Shown piece after piece: positions 1 through 8,135 of a stretch of DNA of 64,000 bases. The notes below the pieces were generated by a model. That model had not been told where the DNA came from, made no database searches, and was given only the letters and a program-made list of their open reading frames with translations. How positions within the stretch are numbered: position 1 is the first letter of the stretch; each line of letters opens with the position of its first letter. The DNA is from Delftia tsuruhatensis NBRC 16741 (lineage in GTDB: Bacteria > Pseudomonadota > Gammaproteobacteria > Burkholderiales > Burkholderiaceae_C). A program made the translations under genes and the position numbers. Location: the NCBI RefSeq assembly GCF_001571325.1, contig NZ_BCTO01000009.1:28810-92809 (forward strand), given 5' to 3'.

Positions 1-64
1 GGCGCGATGTTCGGGTTGTGCCTGATTGTGTTGGTCTGCAGGTTTGTTGCGGCAGTGCAACGAA

Positions 65-86
65 AAACGGGGGTTCAAGCCCGTTT
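65..86. terminator. possible terminator stem-loop upstream of omp32
   Basis: A 7-bp perfect stem (AAACGGG paired with CCCGTTT) encloses an 8-nt loop. The T-run after it is short and interrupted, so it is a weak intrinsic terminator at best, perhaps for a gene left of the window. It could also be a leader structure of the omp32 transcript. Confidence 0.25.
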
Positions 87-237
87 GTGGGTGAATTTCT
101 TTGCATGGGCAGCGGCGGTCTGGTGCAATAGGCCCTAACTTCCCCACCAGGAGGTTGGCGCGGGAAACCGGTGGAGCCTCAGGCCAAGCCTCTCTTCCTC
201 ACGACCGGCGCCCTTCTAAACCTTGGAGTAACTCGTA

Positions 238-1293
238 ATGAAAAAATCTCTGATTGCCCTGGCAGTGCTGGCTGCTTCCGGCGCCGCAATGGCTCAATCC
301 TCCGTGACCCTGTTCGGTATCGTGGACACCAACGTTGCCTACGTGAACAAGGACGCAGCTGGCGACAGCCGTTATGGTCTGGGCACCAGCGGCGCTTCCA
401 CGAGCCGTCTGGGCCTGCGCGGCACGGAAGACCTGGGTGGTGGTCTGAAGGCTGGCTTCTGGCTGGAAGGCGAAATCTTCGGTGACGATGGCAACGCCAG
501 CGGCTTCAACTTCAAGCGTCGTTCCACCGTGAGCCTGTCGGGCAACTTCGGTGAAGTGCGCCTGGGCCGTGACCAAGTTCCGACCTTCCAAAAGCTGACC
601 TCCTACGACCTGTTCAGCGCCACCGGTATCGGCCAGTTCATGGGCTTCCGTAACTGGGCTGCTGGCCAAGGCGCCGACGACAACGGCATCCGCGCTAACA
701 ACCTGATCTCGTACTACACCCCCAACTTCGGCGGTTTCAACGCCGGCTTTGGCTACGCTTTCGACGAAAAGCAAACCATCGGTACTGCTGACAGCGTCGG
801 CCGTTACATCGGCGGTTACGTTGCATACGACAACGGCCCCCTGAGCGCCAGCCTGGGCGTTGCCCAGCAAAAGACTGCCGTTGGCGGCCTGGCTACCGAC
901 CGTGACGAAATCACCCTGGGTGCTTCGTACAACTTCGGCGTTGCCAAGCTGAGCGGCCTGCTGCAACAGACCAAGTTCAAGCGCGACATCGGCGGCGACA
1001 TCAAGACCAACTCCTACATGCTGGGCGCTTCGGCTCCCGTGGGCGGCGTGGGCGAAGTCAAGCTGCAGTACGCTCTGTACGACCAGAAGGCCATCGACTC
1101 CAAGGCTCACCAGATCACTCTGGGCTACGTGCACAACCTGTCCAAGCGCACCTCTCTGTACGGCAACCTGGCATTCCTGAAGAACAAGGATGCTTCGACC
1201 CTGGGCCTGCAAGCCAAGGGCGTGTACGCTGGTGGCGTGCAAGCTGGCGAAAGCCAGACTGGCGTGCAAGTCGGTATCCGCCACGCTTTCTAA
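238..1293 (+). CDS. omp32: outer-membrane porin Omp32 (anion-selective, Gram-negative porin family)
   Basis: The 351-residue precursor has a typical signal peptide (first 19 residues, ending AAMA) and a mature protein starting QSSVTLFG, as in trimeric 16-strand beta-barrel porins of betaproteobacteria. It ends with the aromatic C-terminal residue (RHAF) needed for barrel assembly. I recognise the sequence as nearly that of the major porin Omp32 of Delftia acidovorans, which is the main basis for the genus call. The ATG lies 9 bases after a GGAG ribosome-binding site. Codon use is biased (many GCT, GGT, AAC), as expected for a very highly expressed gene and unlike its neighbours. A strong terminator follows, so it is probably monocistronic. 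Its role is diffusion of small, mainly anionic, solutes across the outer membrane. Confidence 0.95.
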   Translation: MKKSLIALAVLAASGAAMAQSSVTLFGIVDTNVAYVNKDAAGDSRYGLGTSGASTSRLGLRGTEDLGGGLKAGFWLEGEIFGDDGNASGFNFKRRSTVSLSGNFGEVRLGRDQVPTFQKLTSYDLFSATGIGQFMGFRNWAAGQGADDNGIRANNLISYYTPNFGGFNAGFGYAFDEKQTIGTADSVGRYIGGYVAYDNGPLSASLGVAQQKTAVGGLATDRDEITLGASYNFGVAKLSGLLQQTKFKRDIGGDIKTNSYMLGASAPVGGVGEVKLQYALYDQKAIDSKAHQITLGYVHNLSKRTSLYGNLAFLKNKDASTLGLQAKGVYAGGVQAGESQTGVQVGIRHAF

Positions 1294-1330
1294 TGAACGG
1301 CTGGCGTAAGCCAGTTGCCATTTGAAGCAA

Positions 1331-1365
1331 AAAAGAGCCAGTCTTCGGACTGGCTCTTTTGTTTT
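1331..1365 (+). terminator. intrinsic terminator of omp32
   Basis: Perfect 13-bp stem (AAAAGAGCCAGTC against GACTGGCTCTTTT) closed by a stable TTCG tetraloop and followed by a T-rich tract. It lies 38 bases after the omp32 stop codon. The A-run on the left arm would let it work in both directions. Confidence 0.92.
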
Positions 1366-1402
1366 GTGCTAGGGAAAGACCTGTGTTGTGCTTGTGCCAA
1401 CG

Positions 1403-1432
1403 GTGACGAGGCGGGAAAAGCGTTTCTAGAAT
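1403..1432 (+). promoter_or_regulatory. possible promoter of the second porin gene
   Basis: A -10-like TAGAAT (1427-1432) lies 18 bases after a -35-like GTGACG (1403-1408), between the omp32 terminator and the next porin start. The match is moderate and unsupported by other evidence. Confidence 0.3.
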
Positions 1433-1475
1433 GAAATTTCCACCAACCAATCGTTAACAAGAGAGAGACAACACA

Positions 1476-2624
1476 ATGAATTCTTCATTCGTGAAAAAGA
1501 GCGTGGCACTGGCGGTGTTGGCAGCAACGGCACCCTTGGCAGCATTCGCCCAGCAAAGCAGCGTACAGCTGTACGGCATCGTCGATGCCGGCGTGCGCCA
1601 CACCACCAATGAAGGCCCGACCAAGAGCGGCAAGACCCAGATGATCGGCGGCGGCATGTCGCAAAGCCGCTGGGGCATCAACATCACCGAGGACCTGGGC
1701 GGCGGTCTGGCAGCCATTGCCAACCTGGAAGCCCGTTTCCTCACCGACACCGGCGAGCAGGCTGCGGCAAGCTACTTCCAGCAATCCTGGGTGGGCCTGC
1801 GCAGCAAGAGCTTCGGCCAGATCACCCTGGGTCGCCAGTACAACATGCTGTTCGATCTGGTGACGTCCACCTATGCCTCCTTCCCGTATTCGCCGTACAT
1901 GGAGGCCTACAAGCCTGAAATCGGCATGTCCATGGGCGCGCGCGCCAGCAACATGGTCAAGTACCTGGCCGAGTTCGGCCCCGTGCGCGGCGCATTGCAG
2001 TATTCGTTCGACGAGAACAACACCTTCGACAAGGTCGGCACTGGCGTGGTGCCCGGTGGCGCCATCAAGACGGCTGGCGGCTATCTGCGCTACTCGCAAA
2101 GCGGCATTTCCGCAGGCGCCGGCTACCTGGGCACGACGCTGCCGGCCGGCACCAAGGTCGATGCCTATACCCTGGGCGGCTCCTACCGCGTGGGTCCCTG
2201 GTACGTCAACCTGGGCTACGGCCTGAACAAGCGCAAGGACGCATTCCCGGCGGCAACCGCAGGCGGTGGATTCGACCAGGCCATCCTCAACTCCTTCTGG
2301 ACGGGTTCGTCCAACGGCGGCTTCGTGGCCGGCGACGCCAACAAGCGCCAGATGTACAAGATGGGCTTCGGCTACCAGATCACGCCCCAGATCAATGTGG
2401 GCGCGCATTACTACCATGCCAAGCAGTCGGGCTCGGGCACGGGCAATTTCAATGGCAAGGCAGACTTCCTGGTGGCGGTGCTCGACTACGCCTTCTCCAA
2501 GCGTACGGATGCCTATGTGGCCCTGGACCACACCAAGACCAGTGGCGGCTCGGGCGTGATGCTCGACGCCAATGGCGCCACCAAGCGCACGGGCTTCACC
2601 GTCGGCCTGCGCCATCGCTTCTGA
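1476..2624 (+). CDS. Gram-negative porin (Omp32 paralogue)
   Basis: The 382-residue protein has a signal peptide (positively charged start, hydrophobic core, ending AAFA before QQSSVQLYG) and the porin signature region SRWGINITEDLGGGL. It ends RHRF, a C-terminal Phe typical of outer-membrane barrels. It is about 30 residues longer than Omp32 and clearly diverged, so it is a paralogue rather than a recent copy. An AGAGAGA stretch before the ATG can serve as ribosome-binding site. It has its own terminator and probably its own promoter after the omp32 terminator. Substrate selectivity cannot be read from the sequence. Confidence 0.9.
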   Translation: MNSSFVKKSVALAVLAATAPLAAFAQQSSVQLYGIVDAGVRHTTNEGPTKSGKTQMIGGGMSQSRWGINITEDLGGGLAAIANLEARFLTDTGEQAAASYFQQSWVGLRSKSFGQITLGRQYNMLFDLVTSTYASFPYSPYMEAYKPEIGMSMGARASNMVKYLAEFGPVRGALQYSFDENNTFDKVGTGVVPGGAIKTAGGYLRYSQSGISAGAGYLGTTLPAGTKVDAYTLGGSYRVGPWYVNLGYGLNKRKDAFPAATAGGGFDQAILNSFWTGSSNGGFVAGDANKRQMYKMGFGYQITPQINVGAHYYHAKQSGSGTGNFNGKADFLVAVLDYAFSKRTDAYVALDHTKTSGGSGVMLDANGATKRTGFTVGLRHRF

Positions 2625-2648
2625 GCGCGCGGCGTTTGCGCAACGGAT

Positions 2649-2675
2649 GGCCTCCTTCGGGAGGCCTTTTTGTTT
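2649..2675 (+). terminator. intrinsic terminator of the second porin
   Basis: A perfect 7-bp stem (GGCCTCC with GGAGGCC) with a TTCG loop is followed by TTTTTGTTT, 24 bases after the stop codon. It has the same loop design as the omp32 terminator. Confidence 0.9.
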
Positions 2676-2758
2676 CCTGTCGAAGGGCTGACGGTGGGCG
2701 GGCGCGATTTCCTGCGTTAAGGTAATGCGCAGGCCAATGAAGCGAAAGAACCAAGGCG

Positions 2759-3985
2759 ATGGAAGCCACTCGATACAAGGCAGGCGGTCGGGTCTTTGCC
2801 CAGATCGCCCAGTACCACCCCGAGCTGACGGCGCTGCGCCGCGAGCTGCATGCGCATCCTGAGCTGGGGTTCGAGGAGCGCTTCACGGCTGCGCGCGTCA
2901 AGGAGGCCTTGCGGCAATGCGGCGTGGACGAGATCCACGAAGGCCTGGGCACCACGGGCCTGGTGGCCGTGATCCGTGGCCAGGGGCATAGCTCGGGAGC
3001 GATGGTGGGCCTGCGTGCCGACATGGATGCACTGCCCATGGTCGAGCACAACGAATTTCCCTGGAAATCGGGCAAGCAGGGGCTGATGCACGGCTGCGGG
3101 CATGATGGCCATACGGCCATGCTGGTGGGCGCCGCCCGCTACCTGGCTGCGACACGGCGTTTCGACGGCTCGGCCGTGCTGGTCTTTCAGCCTGCCGAGG
3201 AAGGGCGCGGCGGCGCGCGGGCCATGATTGCCGATGGTCTTTTCGACCGCTTTCCCATGCAGTCCGTGTACGCCATGCACAACTGGCCCGCCATGCGCGC
3301 CGGCACCGTCGGTATCAACATGGGCGCGATGATGGCGGCGGCCGACCGCATCACCATCGAGATCACGGGGCGCGGCGGCCACGGCGCCCATCCCTACCAG
3401 ACGGTGGACGTGGTGCTGGCGGCCGCGCACATCACCACGGCGGTGCAGAGCATCGTCTCGCGCAATGTGCGCGCCATCGACAGCGCCGTCATCAGCCTGT
3501 GCGCCGTGCAGGCCGGGGACCTGGGCGCCTTCAGCGTGATGCCGGGCACGGCAACGCTGGTGGGAACCGTGCGGACCTTCGATCCCGCCGTGCAAGACCG
3601 TGTCGAGCAGCGCCTGCAGGAGTTGTGCAGCGCGGTGGCGCTGGGGCTGGGTGCCACGGCCAAGGTCAACTACGAGCGCATCTATCCCGCCACCATCAAC
3701 TCCCCCACGGAGGCCGCCTTTGCGGCCGACGTGGCCCAGGCGCTGGTGGGCGTGGAGAACCTGGACCGGCAGCTGGAGCCCAGCATGGGCGCGGAGGATT
3801 TTTCCTTCATGCTGCAGCACAAACCCGGCGCCTACCTGCGCCTGGGGCAATCCACGGGCGCCCAGCCCGGGGTGCCGCTGCACAGCAGCCGGTATGACTT
3901 CAACGACGAGGTGCTGCCGCTGGGCGCTGCCCTGCACGCCAGCTTGATCGAGCAGGCCATGCCGCTGCCTTCGCAGGACGTATAG
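2759..3985 (+). CDS. M20-family amidohydrolase (hippurate hydrolase / aminoacylase type)
   Basis: A 408-residue cytosolic metallo-amidohydrolase that would release an amino acid from an N-acyl or similar conjugate. Visible family motifs are RADMDALPM, the metal-binding HGCGHDGHTAML, PAEEGRGG with the catalytic Glu pair, SMGAEDFSFML and a C-terminal HSSRYDFND. These are the ligand-bearing blocks of the HipO/AmhX/IAA-amino-acid hydrolase branch. It stands alone after the porin terminator. The convergent TetR gene begins 15 bases beyond its stop. The exact substrate is unknown. Confidence 0.88.
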   Translation: MEATRYKAGGRVFAQIAQYHPELTALRRELHAHPELGFEERFTAARVKEALRQCGVDEIHEGLGTTGLVAVIRGQGHSSGAMVGLRADMDALPMVEHNEFPWKSGKQGLMHGCGHDGHTAMLVGAARYLAATRRFDGSAVLVFQPAEEGRGGARAMIADGLFDRFPMQSVYAMHNWPAMRAGTVGINMGAMMAAADRITIEITGRGGHGAHPYQTVDVVLAAAHITTAVQSIVSRNVRAIDSAVISLCAVQAGDLGAFSVMPGTATLVGTVRTFDPAVQDRVEQRLQELCSAVALGLGATAKVNYERIYPATINSPTEAAFAADVAQALVGVENLDRQLEPSMGAEDFSFMLQHKPGAYLRLGQSTGAQPGVPLHSSRYDFNDEVLPLGAALHASLIEQAMPLPSQDV

Positions 3986-4000
3986 CGCAGGCGGAGCCGG

Positions 4001-4603
4001 TCAGCGGGGCTGTCCCTCGGTCGCAAGAAGGTGGGCCTTTACCGTTTCCAGGATCTCGTCGGACAAGGCTGGATTGGCGGCGACCGTGGCACGTGCCAGG
4101 ACCAGGGCGCCCACCATGCTGCTGAGCATGGCCATGGCCTGGGCGCGCTGTGCGGCATCGGGTGCCTGATCGTCGCCAAGTGTGCCGATCACGCGCGCAA
4201 ACCTGCCGATGTTGCGTTCCACCCCTTCGGCGAACACCGCTGAAAGATCACCACCTGCCCGAGCCACGTCCACGGCCAGCGCCGCAGCGGGGCAGCCCTC
4301 GCCGGGGCTGTCGCGGTGCTGCGGCGACAGATAGGACTGCACGCGCGCGGCAAGGCTGCCGGCCTGTTCACCCTGCAGGCCGTCCAGCGGCGCGATGGAC
4401 CAGTCGAAGGCGCGTGCGCAGGCTTCGCGCACCAGCGCGTCCTTGGATTCGAAGTGGCGATAGAGCCCGCCGTGGGTGAGTCCCGCGCCGCGCGTCACCT
4501 CGGCCACGCCGACGCCGTCCAGCCCGTGCTCGCGGTACAGCCGCGCAGCGGCTTCGAGGATGTCCTGCCGGTTCTGCGCGGCCTGGGCTTTCGTGACTTT
4601 CAT
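4001..4603 (-). CDS. TetR/AcrR-family transcriptional regulator next to fabF
   Basis: A 200-residue regulator. The N-terminal helix-turn-helix includes ILEAAARLYREHGLDG, VAEVTRGAGLTHGGLYRHF and ESKDALV, as in TetR DNA-binding domains. The C-terminal ligand domain is of the TetR_C type found near oxidoreductase and lipid genes. I chose the ATG at 4603. A GTG six bases upstream is an alternative. It is transcribed away from a FabF-type gene, and a 24-bp palindrome lies in the shared promoter region, so it probably represses itself and that gene. The ligand is not evident; an acyl-CoA or fatty acid is a reasonable guess. Confidence 0.85.
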   Translation of the reverse strand: MKVTKAQAAQNRQDILEAAARLYREHGLDGVGVAEVTRGAGLTHGGLYRHFESKDALVREACARAFDWSIAPLDGLQGEQAGSLAARVQSYLSPQHRDSPGEGCPAAALAVDVARAGGDLSAVFAEGVERNIGRFARVIGTLGDDQAPDAAQRAQAMAMLSSMVGALVLARATVAANPALSDEILETVKAHLLATEGQPR

Positions 4604-4642
4604 GTGCACTGTCCAATGATTATGGTTGTCATCAAAATGCGT

Positions 4643-4666
4643 TTATGATGACGGCCATCATCATAA
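4643..4666. promoter_or_regulatory. 24-bp palindrome, probable TetR operator
   Basis: Arms TTATGATGACGG and CCATCATCATAA match in 11 of 12 positions as an inverted repeat. It lies between the divergent TetR and fabF-like genes, 40 bases from the TetR start. A weaker, related TGATGAC-containing sequence lies at 4616-4638, which may be a second site. Confidence 0.7.
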
Positions 4667-4808
4667 GTCCGTGCCTGCAGGCAATGCTCACCATCTGCGG
4701 CAGGGGCTGTGCACTCTACAGGGAAGAACCGATGAACGCCTCTTCAATCCCGAGCAGCCTGTGCCCCGTGCGCGCTGCAGTCTCTGCATGGTCCATCAGG
4801 GAGCGTTC

Positions 4809-6095
4809 ATGAGCACGGGTCCTCTCGCACGCCGCGTGGTCATCACGGGCATGGGCATGGTTTCGCCGCTGGGGCGGGGCACTGAACTGGCCTGGCGCCG
4901 GCTGCTGTCCGGCGCATCGGGCCTGAGCCGGCTGCCCGAGGATCTGGCGCCCGATGTGCCGGGCCAGGTGGCAGGCCAGGTGCCCGACCTGGCCCGCGAC
5001 CCGGAAGGCGGCTGGGACATCGATGCCGTGGTCTCGCCCAAGGACCAGCGCAAGATGGACCGCTTCATCCCGCTGGCGCTGGACGCTTCGGACCAGGCGC
5101 TGGCCCAGGCCGGCTGGCAGCCGGCCAGCGAGGACGAGCGCACGCGCACGGCCTGCATCATTGGCTCGGGCATCGGCGGCTTTGGCGCCATTGCCCAGGC
5201 CGTGCGCACCACGGACAGCCGGGGGGTGTCGCGCCTGTCGCCATTCACCGTGCCGTCTTTCCTGGTCAATCTCGCGGCCGGGCATGTGTCGATACGCCAT
5301 GGGCTCAAGGGCCCGCTGGGTGCGCCGGTCACTGCCTGCGCAGCCAGCGTGCAGGCCCTGGGCGACGGCCTGCGCATGATCCGTTCGGGCGAGGCCGACG
5401 TGGCGCTGTGCGGCGGCACCGAGGCAGCCATCGACCGCGTGAGCCTGGGCGCATTCGCGGCGGCCAAGGCCCTTTCCACGGGATACAACGACAGGCCCGA
5501 GGAGGCCTCGCGCCCCTTCGACACAGGCCGCGACGGCTTTGTCATGGGCGAGGGCGCGGGCGCCCTGGTGCTGGAGGGGCTGGACCACGCCCTGGCGCGC
5601 GGCGCCGTGCCGCTGGCCGAAGTGGTGGGCTACGGCACCAGTGCCGATGCCTATCACATCACCTCGGGCCCGGAAGATGGCGACGGCGCGCGCCGCAGCA
5701 TGGCGCAGGCGCTGGCCATGGCCGGGCTGTCGCCGGATCAGCTGCAGTACCTCAATGCCCACGCCACCTCCACGCCCGTGGGCGACCGCGGCGAGCTGGC
5801 GGCCATGCGCTCCCTGTTTGGCGAGGGCAGCGGCGTGGCGATCAGCTCCACCAAGTCGGCCACGGGCCATCTGCTGGGCGCGGCGGGCGCGGTGGCGGCC
5901 ATCTTCACGGTGCTGGCGCTGCGCGACCAGATGGCGCCGGCCACGCGCAATCTCCTGGAGCCTGATCCCCTGGCCCAGGGGCTGGACCTGATCGCCGGCG
6001 CGGCAAGGCCCTGGGCCATGGAGCATGCCCTGGTCAACGGTTTCGGCTTTGGTGGCGTCAACGCCTCGCTGGTGCTCAGGCGCTGGCAGGGCTGA
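4809..6095 (+). CDS. fabF: beta-ketoacyl-ACP synthase II (FabF/KAS II type)
   Basis: This 428-residue condensing enzyme extends acyl-ACP with malonyl-ACP. The Cys-His-His triad is complete: C177 in VTACAASV, H318 in NAHATSTP and H354 in KSATGHLLGAAG, with the family Lys at 349. I start at the ATG at 4809 (MSTGPLARRVVITGMG), preceded by a GGGAG site. A longer in-frame reading to 4626 lacks family similarity. It is not inside a fab cluster (no fabD, fabG or acpP nearby) and has its own TetR regulator, so it may be an accessory synthase used under certain lipid conditions rather than the housekeeping copy. Confidence 0.9.
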   Translation: MSTGPLARRVVITGMGMVSPLGRGTELAWRRLLSGASGLSRLPEDLAPDVPGQVAGQVPDLARDPEGGWDIDAVVSPKDQRKMDRFIPLALDASDQALAQAGWQPASEDERTRTACIIGSGIGGFGAIAQAVRTTDSRGVSRLSPFTVPSFLVNLAAGHVSIRHGLKGPLGAPVTACAASVQALGDGLRMIRSGEADVALCGGTEAAIDRVSLGAFAAAKALSTGYNDRPEEASRPFDTGRDGFVMGEGAGALVLEGLDHALARGAVPLAEVVGYGTSADAYHITSGPEDGDGARRSMAQALAMAGLSPDQLQYLNAHATSTPVGDRGELAAMRSLFGEGSGVAISSTKSATGHLLGAAGAVAAIFTVLALRDQMAPATRNLLEPDPLAQGLDLIAGAARPWAMEHALVNGFGFGGVNASLVLRRWQG

Positions 6096-6123
6096 ACGAG
6101 GCGGGTGGGCCTGGGGGCCGGTG

Positions 6124-6969
6124 CTACGTGTAGCGCTTGGCCCGCAGGTTGTTCTTCATCTGCTCCAGCGCAGGCTGCAGGGCCGGGCCGATGCGCAGCG
6201 CCACGCAGGTGGCCAGCACGTCAATGACCAGCAGGTGCAGCAGGCGCGACACCATGGGGCTGTAGCGGTCGTAGCCCTCGGGATGGTCGGCGGCCAGATG
6301 GATGTGGCAGGCCGAGGCCAGGGGCGAGCCGCTGGCGGTGATGGCAATCGTGGTGGCGCCGTTCTTGCGCGCGATGTCGGCCGCGTCCATCAGGTCGCGC
6401 GTGCGGCCCGAGTTGGAGATGATCACCGCGCAGTCGCCGGGCCCCAGCAGGGTGGCGCTCATCACCTGCATGTGGCCGTCGCTGGTGGCCAGGCTGGTCA
6501 CGCCCAGGCGAAAGAACTTGTGCTGTGCATCCTGCGCCACGATGCCCGAATTGCCTGCGCCGTAGAACTCGATGCGCCGCCCCGTCTGCCAGGTCGAGGC
6601 GATGGCCTGCGCCGCCTGCTCTATGGCCGTGGTGCTGGCGGCATTGCGGTATTGCAGGAAGGCGGCCACGGCGTTGTCCACCACCTTGACCATCACGTCG
6701 CTGGTCTTGTCGTCGGTGTCCACGCTGCGGTGGATGAAGGGCACGCCCTCGCTGACGCTGCCGGCCAGCTTGAGCTTGAAGTCGGCCAGGCCGTCGTAGC
6801 CCATGCTGCGGCAAAAGCGCACCACCGTCGGCTTGCTGACGTGGGCACGCTCGGCCAGTTCGCGCACCGGCTGCCGTGCGAAGGCCCGTGGATCGGCCAG
6901 CACCAGGCGGGCCACGCGTTGTTCGGCGGGAGCAAGCGAGGGCAGCGAGGCGGTGATGCGGTCCAGCAT
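6124..6969 (-). CDS. hexR: HexR-like transcriptional regulator (RpiR family, HTH + SIS)
   Basis: A 281-residue regulator with an N-terminal RpiR helix-turn-helix (about residues 1-75, with HVSKPTVVRFCRSMGYDGLADFK) and a C-terminal SIS sugar-phosphate domain (about 125-260, with FYGAGNSG and ISNSGRTRDL). Family knowledge: HexR binds 2-keto-3-deoxy-6-phosphogluconate and represses central sugar-metabolism genes. Its divergent position next to tal-pgi supports the name. Few bases separate it from the convergent fabF-like gene. I did not find the gammaproteobacterial HexR operator (TGTA-rich palindrome) in the 208-bp gap to tal, so its DNA site here is undefined. Confidence 0.83.
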   Translation of the reverse strand: MLDRITASLPSLAPAEQRVARLVLADPRAFARQPVRELAERAHVSKPTVVRFCRSMGYDGLADFKLKLAGSVSEGVPFIHRSVDTDDKTSDVMVKVVDNAVAAFLQYRNAASTTAIEQAAQAIASTWQTGRRIEFYGAGNSGIVAQDAQHKFFRLGVTSLATSDGHMQVMSATLLGPGDCAVIISNSGRTRDLMDAADIARKNGATTIAITASGSPLASACHIHLAADHPEGYDRYSPMVSRLLHLLVIDVLATCVALRIGPALQPALEQMKNNLRAKRYT

Positions 6970-7177
6970 TAGGCGGTGGGCGTTGTTCTATGGGTAAAGG
7001 GAAGCGGTTGCCGCAAGGCAGGTCCAGCGCGCATTTTGCATGAGCGGCAGCCTTCGCTTACTTTCCTGACGCCAATGCAAACCATGCGCGCGCATACACT
7101 CGGAGGATTTGCCGGTACAACCGCACCGCCCTGGTGCGATGCCGCCCCTCGCCAGGCTCCCGCCCAAAGGATGTTCC

Positions 7178-8131
7178 ATGAACCAGCTTGATGCGCTTCG
7201 ACAGTACACGACCGTGGTGGCCGATACCGGCGACTTCCACCAACTGGCCCAGTTCCAGCCGCGGGATGCGACCACCAATCCCTCGCTCATCCTCAAGGCG
7301 GTGCAAAAGCCCGAGTACGCACCGCTGATGCGTGCCACCGTGGCCCAGTACAAGGGCCGCAGCCTCGACGAGGTCATGGACCGCATGCTGGTGCGCTTTG
7401 GCTGCGAGATCCTGAACACCATTCCGGGCCGTGTCTCCACCGAAGTCGATGCGCGCCTGTCCTTCAATACCTCGGCCACCGTGGCACGTGCCGAGCGCCT
7501 GATCGAGCTGTACCAGGCCGAAGGCGTGCACATCGACCGCGTGCTCATCAAGATCGCCTCCACCTGGGAAGGCATCGAGGCGGCGCGCCAGCTGGAGCTG
7601 CGCGGCATCCACACCAACCTCACCCTGCTGTTCTCGTTCTCCCAGGCCGTGGCCTGCGGCCAGGCCAAGGTGCAGCTGATCTCGCCCTTCGTGGGCCGCA
7701 TCTACGACTGGTACAAGAAGCAGGCCGGCGCCCAGTGGGACGAGGCCGCCATGGCCGGCGCCAACGATCCCGGCGTGCGCTCCGTGCGCGCCATCTACGA
7801 GCACTACAAGCACTTCGGCATCGCCACCGAGGTCATGGGCGCGAGCTTTCGCAACACGGGCCAGATCGTGGCGCTGGCGGGCTGCGACCTGCTGACCATC
7901 GCCCCCGAACTGCTGGCCCAGCTGGGCGCCAGCGATGCGCCACTGGCGCGCGCCCTGGACCCCGAGGCCGCGCGGACCCTGGCCCTCGATCCCGTGCACT
8001 ACGACGAAGCCGGTTTCCGCCTGGCCCTCAACGAGGACGCCATGGCCACCGAGAAGCTGGCCGAAGGCATACGCGCCTTCGCTGCCGACACCCGCAAGCT
8101 CGAAGCATTGATGCAGCAGGCCGCAGACTGA
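7178..8131 (+). CDS. tal: transaldolase
   Basis: A 317-residue class I transaldolase of the non-oxidative pentose phosphate pathway. It transfers dihydroxyacetone units between sedoheptulose-7-phosphate and glyceraldehyde-3-phosphate. The Schiff-base lysine is K125 in [19 protein letters not shown] near residue 35 and TEVDARLSF near residue 90 are family blocks. The ATG at 7178 ([10 protein letters not shown]) fits family N-termini; the in-frame extension upstream does not. pgi follows four bases after the stop, forming a two-gene operon divergent from hexR. Confidence 0.95.
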   Translation: MNQLDALRQYTTVVADTGDFHQLAQFQPRDATTNPSLILKAVQKPEYAPLMRATVAQYKGRSLDEVMDRMLVRFGCEILNTIPGRVSTEVDARLSFNTSATVARAERLIELYQAEGVHIDRVLIKIASTWEGIEAARQLELRGIHTNLTLLFSFSQAVACGQAKVQLISPFVGRIYDWYKKQAGAQWDEAAMAGANDPGVRSVRAIYEHYKHFGIATEVMGASFRNTGQIVALAGCDLLTIAPELLAQLGASDAPLARALDPEAARTLALDPVHYDEAGFRLALNEDAMATEKLAEGIRAFAADTRKLEALMQQAAD

Positions 8132-8135
8132 TTGG

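Noticed and set aside
65..86. tRNA-like GGTTCAAG sequence near the left edge
   Set aside because: The motif looks like a T-loop, but no acceptor stem, anticodon arm or CCA context can be folded around it.
4626..4808. N-terminal extension of fabF by 61 codons
   Set aside because: The extension crosses the TetR operator and has no similarity to KAS II. The ATG at 4809 has a ribosome-binding site.
6970..7177. HexR operator between hexR and tal
   Set aside because: No TGTA-type palindrome was found. The regulation is likely but its site is not supported.
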